From contig JAEILZ010000004.1 of NCBI GenBank assembly GCA_018873225.1, positions 2,542,001 to 2,606,000 on the forward strand: a DNA stretch of 64,000 bases. Reading direction: 5' to 3'. Numbering within the stretch: the first letter of the stretch is position 1; the number at the start of each line of letters is the position of its first letter. The translations under genes were made by a program, and so were the position numbers. Under the pieces are notes generated by a model. It was not told the origin of the DNA. It saw only the letters and a list, made by a program, of their open reading frames with translations, and did not search any database. Of this stretch, positions 44,001 to 53,618 are shown in pieces. This stretch comes from [Phialemoniopsis] sp. UDSM-2020 (lineage: Eukaryota; Ascomycota; Sordariomycetes; Thyridiales; Thyridiaceae).

Positions 44001-45004
44001 TGAATCCCCAGCCGCTCCAGGTCGACATCGGAGGATCCAACTGGATAGTGAGTTCCGAAGACAGGGGACTTTGCAGGGGCAACCTTGTGGCAGGCTGGAT
44101 GAAGGCCAATCAGTCTAGCCAGGGTCAAGACATGAGCAGTACATTAGTACAGTGTCGGATGGAGCTCCAGACCGCCATGTTCAACCTCACGACGGATCGC
44201 AATGGCTACGTACTCGATTCGAAGAGAGTGGGAGAGTTCGATGACCTGTCAGGTTTTATGACACCGACACAGATCCGTAATCTGACCGACGAAGCAACAG
44301 CATGGATAGGTGATGCTAGAAGGGGCGGCTATGGGCCAAAGTGGCACAACGACACGGTCTCGAGAGATTGGTTAAACTATCTCCTCAAACGCGAACTCAA
44401 GACCACGCGGTTACTGGATCCTCTAGAACAAGTTGTCGATATGAACGATGCCTTGGCATTTGTCAGCAACCACGTTCAACGAGCGGGCGCTGCGATTGTT
44501 GGTGCTAACCTTGACATGTTCAAGGCAACGAATGGCGCATCTCAGCCTGTGGAGGGTATTGTCATCATGGAAGAGACCAGGATATTCATGAACGATCCGG
44601 CATTCATCATCAGCATCACGATCCTAGTGATCAACATCATCATTCTCACCATTATCTACGTGAGAGAGCGGGAGGCATATCTCCCAAGGTTGCCGTCCTC
44701 GATCGCATCGACGATAGCATACATCGCCGCGGGACGAACAGTTGCAGAATACCGACCAGATGGAAAAGTTGGATCACATGCCACGAAAGCTCTTCCGAGA
44801 CGAGGTCTAAACAGAGCGCCAACGACTTATAGCTTTGGTCAATTCATCGGAGTGGATGGCAACGCTCATGTTGGAATAGAGGTTGACCCCTTTGTCATGC
44901 CGCTGGAGATCTCTCAGAAGGGTCCAGAGTCGTTTGTTTCGCGCATTTTGGGCTTGCGACGACGAAAACCAATAGAGACAAGGACAGATAAGGAGCGAGC
45001 ATAA
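41046..45004 (+). CDS. DUF3433-family large fungal membrane protein with two repeated halves
   Basis: Four exons, 41046-41181, 41228-41594, 41650-43172 and 43221-45004, give 1,269 residues. No function is known for the family. Membrane helices are predicted at about 58-78, 104-124, 171-195 (HWPVFLTGTAMMLIFWLITP), 519-548, 649-670, 696-716, 755-780 and 1138-1158. The motif PFEFLAFVPFKAWRRRHWPV (exon 2/3 junction) is typical of DUF3433. Two large extracytoplasmic domains (about 196-518 and 781-1137) sit between helices; each has paired Cys and an alignable core (FLAIWAKAETLRNATLIFCE in the first, LVAGWMKANQSSQGQDMSST then LVQC in the second), so the protein looks like an ancient internal duplication. 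The cytoplasmic C-tail (about 110 residues) carries AGRTVAEYRPDG. Splicing rejoins two long frames that would otherwise look like two genes. The first ATG is used; a non-ATG extension upstream is ignored. Confidence 0.9.
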
Positions 45005-45308
45005 GTGATTAATGATTATGACAATAATAATTTTGGAAACATTCGAGACATCGAAGTCGATCTTGCCAATCTGTGCAATTTTCAATGTCATGTCACTTGA
45101 ATCTCGGTTGGAGCCGTTAGAAAAGCGGCCCGCCCGTCAACTCCACCCACCAATGCTGTGAAGGCCCGCCTAATAAAACATGAATTAAAGACAAATTCCT
45201 GATCCTGGCCTTACAGCCCAAAGAAAGTTCAGGAGCGATCGCAAGCACTGCAACCTCAGTTCTTTAATTTTACTTCAACCGGCTGCTTGCTTGCTTACTG
45301 TCGAGACC
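45005..45308. other. Intergenic: DUF3433 3' end / YIH1 promoter
   Basis: 304 bp between tandem plus-strand genes. It must hold the 3' UTR of one and the promoter of the other. Nothing else recognised. Confidence 0.5.
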
Positions 45309-46190
45309 ATGTCCGAAGAGCTCGTCGACGAGGTCGAAGCCATCAACTCCATTTACGGAGACGGCTCCCTCGTGCCTTCCTCCGCAGAGGGCGAGGCAGA
45401 CATCTACATCCTCCAGCTCCCGGGAGACAACCCGTCCTCTCTCCGCCTTCAGTTCCCACAAGCCTACCCCGCCGAGCCGCCGTCCATCCTCGGCACCCAC
45501 AGCGCCGGCGAGAACGCCCGGCGCGGGGCAGCGGCGCGGGACCTGGCCCTCTTCCGCGACGCCGTCGCCGCCGTGTACCAGCCGGGCCAGGTGTGCCTTT
45601 TTGATGCGCTCGAGGAGCTATCCAGGCAGCTCGAGACGCTACAGGAAGCCGCCGACGCCGCCGAGGAGTTGGAAGCTTCACCACCACCATCCTCACACCA
45701 CCTAGACGACGACGGCCTCGCGGCAGAGGACGACGACCTCGGCCCCGAGCCAGCCTGGACGCTCTCCGAGCCCGTCGCCGAGAACAAATCGGTGTTCCTC
45801 GCGCGCGCCGCGCCCGCGTCCTCCGCCGCCGAGGCCGCGCGCTGCGTGGCGCACCTGCTCGCCACGGACCGGCGGGCGCGCGCGGCGACGCACAACATCA
45901 CGGCGTGGCGCGTGCGCGACCCGTCGGGCTCGGGCGCGAGCTTCCAGGACTGCGACGACGACGGCGAGGCCGCGGCCGGCGGGCGCCTGCTGCACCTTCT
46001 GCAGCTCATGGACGCGTGGGGCCTCGTCGTCGTCGTGACGCGGTGGTACGGCGGGCAGAAGCTCGGGCCCCGGCGGTTCGCGCTCATCAACCAGGCCGCG
46101 CGGGACGCCGTCGTGCGGGGCCGGTTCGTGCCGGACCCGGCGGCGCAGCAGCAGTCAGGGGGCAGCAAGAAGAAAGGGCATGGGAAGTGA
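45309..46190 (+). CDS. YIH1: RWD + IMPACT (UPF0029) protein, YIH1 homologue
   Basis: A single exon of 293 residues. Yih1/IMPACT binds Gcn1 through its RWD domain and competes with Gcn2, damping the amino-acid starvation response (general control); it also binds actin in yeast. The RWD domain (about 4-105) opens with LVDEVEAINSIYGDGS and contains FPQAYPAEPPSILG, the typical P-rich RWD turn. A charged linker (about 105-160) leads to the IMPACT domain (about 160-265) with KSVFLARAAP, THNITAWRV, the acidic DCDDDGE turn and VVVVTRWYGGQKLGPRRF, the strongest family signature. The second half of the gene is extremely GC-rich. Start is the ATG at 45309; a frame extension to 45291 has no ATG. It is tandem to DUF3433 and convergent with a CASTOR-like gene. 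Confidence 0.93.
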   Translation: MSEELVDEVEAINSIYGDGSLVPSSAEGEADIYILQLPGDNPSSLRLQFPQAYPAEPPSILGTHSAGENARRGAAARDLALFRDAVAAVYQPGQVCLFDALEELSRQLETLQEAADAAEELEASPPPSSHHLDDDGLAAEDDDLGPEPAWTLSEPVAENKSVFLARAAPASSAAEAARCVAHLLATDRRARAATHNITAWRVRDPSGSGASFQDCDDDGEAAAGGRLLHLLQLMDAWGLVVVVTRWYGGQKLGPRRFALINQAARDAVVRGRFVPDPAAQQQSGGSKKKGHGK

Positions 46191-46662
46191 GGTTTGGGCT
46201 TGACTTCTCAGCCACGCCGTGCACGTATTTACGACCTCTCACGAAGTGGAATCTTTGATGGCTGTCTTGAAACGGGATTGGGCATTTGCCTACAATGCAA
46301 CAGGTCCTGGCTCACCGGACTTTTGGCTGCACGGGTCCAGCTAACTACTACTATACACAACGAGACAATGTCTCGCTACTCTCATGCGAAACGGACTTTC
46401 ATCGATACTCAAAGACAGCAGATGCCATCATCACCAGCTACCTGATGCACGCCACATTTTACCCCGTCAAATGCCAAGTGGTATCTTCCCAAATAATGCA
46501 ACCCATGCCGAACCGATCATGCTCAAAATGAGTCCAACGTCAAAATCAACGGCGGTCCGGAAGACAATAGATGCCACAAACGCGTACAGGAGGATACTCC
46601 TGCATGCCAGACAGACCGACCGAAACCAAGCCCCTTCCCAGCCGGAGCGTCTCCAAGATATC
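46191..46662. other. Convergent 3' intergenic region YIH1 / CASTOR-like
   Basis: 472 bp between facing stop codons; should contain both 3' UTRs. No coding frame or repeat recognised. Confidence 0.5.
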
Positions 46663-48004
46663 CTAAACCTTGTCCTGCAGCGGCAGAAGCACCTGTAGTG
46701 CCGCCGGGATTCGATCCTGGGATAGGATGACTGCGCCAGCGCGTGCCGTGGAGAGATACAGTAGTTCGACTGTGTCGGAAACATCCATCTCTCGGACCAG
46801 TCTTCCTGCGACGCCAGACACTATACCGGTTGTCTCAGAAGACAGATTTTCCAGATCCAAGAAGATAGGGGCGAGGTCCGTCTCGGTATCGCCGACTATG
46901 GAGTCGCCGAAAATCTGGAGGAGAGCCCGGTCGATGAGTAGGGAAGGTGGATCGTCAGCGGCTAGAGTGACGGAAAGGAAGTCTGGCTTGGACACCAAGG
47001 CGGAGACAAGACACGTAAAGAGCCGAGGGTCAACGTTATCGACCCAAGTGGGCTCTGCGCGACTGCCGTTGCCTGTGTGAGCCCGGCTCAGACTCGGTCG
47101 AAGCGACGAAATCTCGCCACCGACATGGTGTAGCTCGCGGCCTGAGCAGTGGACAAGATGGAGTTTCGACCTGAAGTCAGCAATGACTGAGTGCTTCTTG
47201 AGCATCTCAAAGGTGCGGTCTTGCAGGTCGCTAATGGTGGCCGACGGCGGCGTGGAGGGTGTGCTGGTCGGGCCTCGTCCCCGCACCGAAGCCATCATCA
47301 CGGGCGAGGTGAAGGACGATTCCTGCTCGGAGAAGACAAAGCCCCGCGAGCCAAGCGCCTCGATGACACTATCTCGGTTCCTTTTCGGAACCAGGATGAA
47401 GTCGCAGAAGTACGTCGTGATGAAGAAGATGGGGATGCCCGCGAGGGCCAGGGGGGAGGTCAGATCCACGACTCGCGAGCCGGCGTCTATGCCAGCACTA
47501 ACGACACAGAGGGCGACATACGGATGCTCCGAGACGGAGATTCCCTTTCGCATGTCTTTGGATAGGGTGTTGATGAAAGGTTGGAAGATTCGTTGGACCC
47601 ATGCTTCGTGGCAAACAATGGAGCACTCCATTGGAGTGACGCTCACATTAAGCAACACATGCTTGCGATCAACTGTGAGGCCTTGGAAGCCAGACTCGAG
47701 AATCGCCTCGGAGCTTTCCCGCTGCGGGAGCAGGACGCGGAGAATGGGCTCGAGGAAGACAGAGAACTGGCTGCGGGGTATGTGTATCAAACTGAACTCT
47801 CCGTCCTATGCAGCAAATCATTAGCCTCGATTGAACCGACGGACTTGCCATTTTTACGGCATGCGTCGTTGTGCAGAGTCTGACAGAACAATTTTGCACT
47901 GCCCAAAGCAAAGCTTGCCATTTCGGCCAGGTGCAAAGCAACATCAAGAAAACAAATGAGGCAAATGCAGGGTAGCTTACCAGAAAGGATACTTGCGCGT
48001 TCAT
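46663..48004 (-). CDS. CASTOR-like tandem ACT-domain protein (possible TORC1-pathway sensor)
   Basis: Two exons, 48004-47981 (24 nt) and 47805-46663, joined over a 175-bp intron; 388 residues. Human CASTOR1 binds arginine between ACT domains and controls TORC1 through GATOR2. The protein opens MNAQVSFLDGEFSLIHIPRS, equivalent to the first strand of CASTOR. The first ACT_7-type core has SPLALAGIPIFFITTYFCDF then ILV, and the second LENLSSETTGIVSGVAGRL and ELLYLSTARAGAVILS, both aligning by eye with CASTOR1. The central insert (about 185-225) is Ser/Thr/Pro-rich. Human Asp304, which contacts arginine, aligns with Gly here, and the Ser111/Val112 contacts are also not conserved, so arginine binding is doubtful. 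Fungal members of this family have no firmly established ligand that I know of. Exon 1 is short but supplies the only suitable ATG and the expected first residues. Confidence 0.82.
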
Positions 48005-51000
48005 GGTGGCGGCTTGCACATGCAGTCACCCGCTCGGCAGCTCGCCTTTACCAGTACTGCCCGTGAGATTCGAAGAGCAGTCGAATTGTTTGTTGCCTTC
48101 TGGTCCTAGATCGATGTGTGCTCGGCACAAACGAAAATAAAACAACCCAAGATTTCTCGGTTCGACCCGCGAAGTGGACGCACGGGTGGTTTGCCGAGAT
48201 GGATGGTGTGGTGCGGGTGGCTAGGCGAGCCACGCAGGAGAATTACTTGGGTACCCGACCCTTGGGAGGAAAATACGCTTCAAGGTTGACGAAGAGGGGA
48301 AAATGCGAGTACAAAAGATACTCGACAAGGTTGTGGGAACGGAGGAGATTGGAGGAGGGGACCTGTGGTGAAGCAACAAAGGTCTGGTTCTTTTGGTCAG
48401 AGATAAGGTTTAAATGACCAAACCAATCAACAAATGGCCAAGTGCCGGGCCCGGACGTGGTAGGCCGAAAGAACTCGGAGGACCCGCCGGGTTCACCGGG
48501 ACAAGCCTTCAAAACAAAGGGCCGGCAGAGGTTCTTGTCTCCGGGCCGATGGCGGAGGGGTCATGACCTGTCTGGCTGAATAGGAATCACTGTGATCAGA
48601 CGCCTGTCAAAGGAAACCTCGAGAAACCGCAACAATGTGGTCGGCCCACTCTTGAAGTGTTAGTCGAAGGGCCTTTAACAAAGAGTCTCCTTGTAATGCT
48701 CCCAAGTTCAAAGACAATGATGGAATTGTTCCGATCCGGATACGGTACACGGATGACTTGCATCAACATACACAGAAAAGACAGCCCTGGCGAAGAACAG
48801 AGTTCAACTCGCGCCTTTGCGATTGTGATGATGGATATATGTAAGGTGGTGTTGGTCAAGAAGGTTTGTTAGTCCGTCTGGGTTCATGACCTATAAGTGA
48901 GCAGCTCTGGTTGGCTGAATCGCGACCCTCCCCAGTCATCCCAGAGGCGGCCGATGGCTGCCAGACACACTCTCGCCCGGATCTGACGAAGCCCGTCCAC
49001 CCCCAAGAAACAACGTCAAAAAAAGGCTGCCCAGGCCGCTGCAGCGCTAGAGGCTTTTGGGACCGTCTTGCATCGTGCAGTGGGGAAAGGTCGCGCGTGG
49101 GGGATGCCATTGAGGATGAGTGGCTTTTTCGCCCGTTTTGCTTCAACCAACCCCAATATAACCCCCGGTTGCCGAGGCACACAACAGTCTGCACCCCTTA
49201 CCTCCCCTTCGTCACAGGTCCTGCACGACGAAAGGCAGGGCCATGTCATCATCCTGGTCTGGCCCAAGGGAAATACCCGAAAGCCACGCTTGATGCGCGT
49301 GTGTGTGCCCGCGCAAAGGGGACAAGGGTTGTGCTAGCCTGCTTGGCTTCCATCACTGATGGAGAGGTAGAGAGAGGTATGTCTGGTGACCGACTTCACT
49401 GGCATGCATTTGTTGCCAGCCATCCATGCAGGACTCTAATCCAGGACGATTCTGTCATCATCCACACGGCCTGCAATCTATCATGGATTAGTGCCAGCGC
49501 GGGTTTACCACCCCAGTGGTGCCTGCTGAGGCTAGGGATGTGTCTAAGACACGACATGTCCATTCTCCTCCCTCTTGTCTTCTCTCTCTCCGCACTGATT
49601 CAGGGCCCAGATCAGCCGGGGAGCGGGATTGACTCTGAACCTTGCAGTGACGGTGTAACGCACGGCTAGAAGTCAAAACTTTGAAATCTCCTAGGCACTG
49701 TCTCCTCAGGCAGCGTGCTACAAGCAAAACAGAGAGAACCTGTTTGTGTGGTGGGCTGCTGCCGCTAAGCATTGTGGGAGGATGTCAAGATCGCTAAGCT
49801 GATCAAGTAAGATCCCGATGCAGTAACGCCCCGAGCACTAGCCTGGTTGAAGATAGGGAGTTGGCATCGACAAAGATAGGTTAGGTCTCGGAAGAATTCA
49901 CAGTACCTACTTCGTACGCGGTGGCCCCGATGATCGTTTTGGAGCTTGGCATCAAACCGCACACAAAGGGAACAGGGGTCCTCGGCGGGGGTCAGAGTAC
50001 TGGTACAGACGGACAAGGGGGCCATCGAGAGCAAATCAGGACCTGGTCCGACAGGAGAGCTCTCTCTCTATCCGAAGCACCGAAACTTGCACCTTGGGAA
50101 GGCAGGCGAGCAATTCTGATATGTGATGGTGAGGTTTGATTGCGCGGGCTGTCAGCCAACAGACACTCGTTAGCAGGGAGAAGTGTGCTAGACACACACG
50201 CGCATCAATGATGCATGCAGGCCTGATCTGGGGAAAGACAGATTGAGGCTGGACTGATTGTCCTGTTGGATCGACAGGTTCCTCTCTTGCTCATTCTGCA
50301 GCGGTGGTGCCGATGTGATGCCGGGGCCTGGTGCATTCGTTGACTTTTGCTTCTTGTCTTTGCTTGTTTTTCTTCTCCTTTGCTGCACTGCAGACTCACT
50401 CGAGAGGGACGATTCGTCGCTCAGGTTGACATGCCTCGCGCTAGAGCAGGCATGAGGAGATCCCCAATCTCAAGACGCATTAGCTTTCTTGACTCGTGTG
50501 TGCTCGGCGCTGCGCTGCGGCAAGGCCCCCCCTGGGCGTTCCCGTACGTGCAAGACTGCGGAGCGGCGATCTAGCGCCTGCGAAAAAGACCCCATTGATG
50601 CTCGTCGAAACTCCACTGTTCAGTTATCAGTGGAGCTCGTGCTTTGATCCTTTGATAGCCATCACACGTCCTTATCACCAGTTCTTTTCGCCGTGTACCA
50701 CAATTACCTAATGAGGTAATCATCATGGTCGGTTGTAAATTTGCATCTTTCCGTCTGTTTCTTTTCCTCTACGATCTATGTCTTCAAGGCAGTCGCTGGA
50801 CTGCTTGTGAAGCTACCGACGGGTCATAAAATGACATATCAGTCTCCGATGACGAGAGCATTCCTTCCTCGTGACCTACACATCGTCACTTTGTTGGTGC
50901 ATGTTGTCAACCAAACTGCTCCACATTGTTGATGAAGCAAAGCATTCTGTAACATGCTCAGTCACTCAATTGATTTCGTGACCCGTCCCTCCCTGCATAT

Positions 51001-51490
51001 GCTCGGCGCACCTATCGCCTCAGCCTTTCCTGGTATCACGCTCGAGCATGTGTCTTATTGCGCATAGCTTGTGTCTTGTTCTAGACCCTCCTTCGTGATC
51101 TGCCCCGCACTTGACGACCTCCCCCAAGTACGGGGATCCAGGTCCCTGGCAGCCACATCTTGTGCAGCTGCATATATGACATCAGCATACGACCCGATTC
51201 CTGGCACGGCAAGGGCCAGAGGTCTAGCGGAGAGTGGTCAAGCTTGGCTTATGCGCCAGAGCATTTCAAGCCCAGTGCGAAGTGCAAGCTTGCTGTTCAG
51301 AGGAGCTATCTCCCGTGCCGTGCAAACCCCCACGCGCGTGTGCTGCTGAGCCGTCAATAGACGTCTTCGTGAGGGAGGTCTGACATCTCCGCATGATCCA
51401 TGAGGATCTCTTAGCAGGTTTCTACCGGACTGGAGCAGGTATCAGTGGACATCGACAGCAGCATGACAATACTGTGAGTAATCGCCGTTG
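48005..51490. other. Gene-poor 3.5 kb stretch
   Basis: No recognisable gene. The left end is the promoter of the CASTOR-like gene and the right end the 3' UTR of the METTL25-like gene. A 252-codon stop-free stretch at 48911-49669 starts without an ATG and matches nothing I know. Pyrimidine-rich runs at about 50344-50392 and 50745-50775 resemble leader sequence but no coding gene follows them. Confidence 0.5.
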
Positions 51491-53275
51491 CTACCTCTTG
51501 ATGCCGACCACGACTATGTTTCGAGGACTTTCTTTGTAGTCAAAGACAGTCTCAGCCCAGCAGTCCTGCACGATGTCGGTGTGCTCCTTGAGGAAGAGCC
51601 ATCGATCAGTCACGATGAGTGACTCGACCACTCCGGCGCAGAAAGCCATCAGACTCCAAATCGTTGCTATCTCATTCTTCCGATGTATGTAGGCCCGCTC
51701 GTACTCGGAGATCTCTTCGTCCGTGATATCGCCCATCTTCTCCTGGATTATCTGACTGTATTGGACAAACTCCGAGTTGGACGTCAGCTTCTTGATCGCC
51801 CCACGCACATATGCACTGAACGACGTATAACAGCCCTTGCGCAGCGAGCCGATGATGACAGGATTTGTGCTAGTGTTGAAAGGGGTTGAGCTCCAGTTGT
51901 CTGGGTCATCTGACTTCTCCTTGTCGTGATAGACCTTCTTGATGACGCCCTTGTCCAGAAATAGTTTCTGAAGAACAGCGCGGTAGAAGTGTCGCATGAA
52001 GAAACCTTCGCTGTCGCTCTCCGTCCAGTTGTCAGGGGCCTGGCAAGCCATCATGCGCGCAGTGATGTTGAGACGCACACCATCTTTGTAGTTGCAGAGG
52101 CGCTGGCTCATAGGGAAGCCCTGAGGGTCGCGCTTCTCAGACTCTCGGGTGACTCGTCCATTGATGGCCTGAAGAGTCGGGCGCATGTAGGGAAGTTTGT
52201 ACGTTGGTGGACCCAGCTTCTCTGTCATAAGGTTGTAGCAACATCCGACGATTGCAACTGCGCGAATGTCGGGGTTGAGAACCATGGACCGGATACCAAA
52301 GTGCGAAAGGTTACCGCAAGAATGTATGGATATCGCCATCAAGCGCAAGGCTTGGTCTTGCTCGGGCAGAAGCTCTTCCTTAACTCTGGCAAGGACGGAC
52401 GTCATGTCGGCGTTCTCAAGCGTATCATGAACATAGTGAATGTATCCTTTACCCTGTTCTTGCACATATGTGAGCTCCAAGTCTTTTATCGGCCGCATAT
52501 CAGCGGCTGCGACCACTTCCGCGGCGAACTCCCGAGGCTTGGCCACACGGTTCGAAGCTCCGTTGCTCATCTTCTCTGGTGCAGTCTGTTGGTCCAAAAT
52601 TTGTTGATAGACTTTTTTGTTGCGCATGGCTTTCTCCTTCTCAGCCAGACCAGCCAGCATGTCGAGGTTTCTCGCGCCAGCAATGTTGCCCTCGCGGCCC
52701 TCAACAGCAACAATATGCTTGTTGTATGGTTCGCTTGCTAACGTCCGACCGAGATAGTTTTGGCCGCTCCCGAAATCAATCAGGTGTGTCATTTCTTGTC
52801 TATACGTAGTAGAGACGTCCTCCAACAGGCGATCCACATAGCCGGCGAAGTTGGTAACCTCGTGGACCTTCTTGACATTCATCCCTAGCGCCAATTGACG
52901 GGGGAGAACCGGTAGCTTCCCTTTATTTGGGGTAAAAGACCTCCTGAGAGTAAGCCTCCTTATGTCGCGGATGAACTTAATGAGGCCCTCAGGAGGACTG
53001 CCCGCACCGGGTTTAGTGATCGGAACATCAAGATCGTCTCTCAGTAAGACATCCAAGAAGTCGATGGACTTGCAGGCCAGCAAGAATGGCCGCCACTCCT
53101 CGGGTATGACAGTCTTGAACAGACCTGGCTCGGTGGTGAAGAAATCCAGAATATGCACTCCACCACACAGAATCTGGAACATGTCTGTGGTGCTGGTATA
53201 TTCCAGGAGCGCTTCGATGTACTCGTCCACAGACGGAAACTCGTCCGAGAAAGGCAGAGGCTTTTCCGGGATCAT
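51491..53275 (-). CDS. METTL25/RRNAD1-family methyltransferase-like protein
   Basis: A single exon of 594 residues, the usual length for fungal members. The family are class I SAM-dependent methyltransferase-like proteins; the substrate of the fungal protein is unknown to me. Visible motifs: the SAM-binding motif I LIDFGSGQNYLGRTLA (about 165-180), IVAVEGREGNIAGAR (motif II region, acidic Glu), SIHSCGNLSHFGIRSM, and AVAIVGCCYNLMTEKLGPP (about 342-360), the last being the most characteristic METTL25/RRNAD1 signature. The N-terminal region (FSDEFPSVDEYIEALLEYTS) is helical. No signal or membrane segment. Start is the first ATG. It is divergent from the mitochondrial uS13 gene with a 343-bp shared upstream region. 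Confidence 0.88.
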   Translation of the reverse strand: MIPEKPLPFSDEFPSVDEYIEALLEYTSTTDMFQILCGGVHILDFFTTEPGLFKTVIPEEWRPFLLACKSIDFLDVLLRDDLDVPITKPGAGSPPEGLIKFIRDIRRLTLRRSFTPNKGKLPVLPRQLALGMNVKKVHEVTNFAGYVDRLLEDVSTTYRQEMTHLIDFGSGQNYLGRTLASEPYNKHIVAVEGREGNIAGARNLDMLAGLAEKEKAMRNKKVYQQILDQQTAPEKMSNGASNRVAKPREFAAEVVAAADMRPIKDLELTYVQEQGKGYIHYVHDTLENADMTSVLARVKEELLPEQDQALRLMAISIHSCGNLSHFGIRSMVLNPDIRAVAIVGCCYNLMTEKLGPPTYKLPYMRPTLQAINGRVTRESEKRDPQGFPMSQRLCNYKDGVRLNITARMMACQAPDNWTESDSEGFFMRHFYRAVLQKLFLDKGVIKKVYHDKEKSDDPDNWSSTPFNTSTNPVIIGSLRKGCYTSFSAYVRGAIKKLTSNSEFVQYSQIIQEKMGDITDEEISEYERAYIHRKNEIATIWSLMAFCAGVVESLIVTDRWLFLKEHTDIVQDCWAETVFDYKESPRNIVVVGIKR

Positions 53276-53618
53276 CTTGGCTCACTCTCGGCCGCGCTGG
53301 ACCGTCCGCCGCAAAATATCTGGAAATTTTCTTTACTTTGGCCTTTCATATGAAATTTTGGCTTGGTTGAAGTTCTCAGGCACAAAATGTGTAAAGGCGA
53401 TACCTGGCCAATCACGGGCGCGATGTGGGTCTGCCGAAGATCGCCGTTTTCCATGGGGGTAATTTTTGGCCAGCTTCGAACCCGTCCACCTCCAGTCCGA
53501 CTTCACGACATTATATGCGCCAGTGCTCTCCGCTGGATGCGGTTATTTTCGACGAACTCAATTGTTGAAGACTAGATTCACGCAAGCTGCAGGCGGCAGT
53601 CGTCGGCAAACAGACACG
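53276..53618. promoter_or_regulatory. Shared divergent promoter METTL25-like / uS13m
   Basis: 343 bp between two opposite start codons, so a compact bidirectional promoter is likely. I see no TATA box. Confidence 0.5.

Noticed and set aside
45464..46168. Long antisense frame opposite YIH1 and a +1 frame at 45287-45604
   Set aside because: Produced by the very high GC content; Arg/Ser/Ala/Pro-rich translations without motifs, whereas the YIH1 frame has RWD and IMPACT signatures.
48160..48175. GGTTCGACCCG, similar to a tRNA B box
   Set aside because: No A box or foldable cloverleaf upstream at the required distance.
50344..50392. Pyrimidine tract as a promoter of an unseen gene
   Set aside because: No coding frame with a plausible start follows it on the plus strand.
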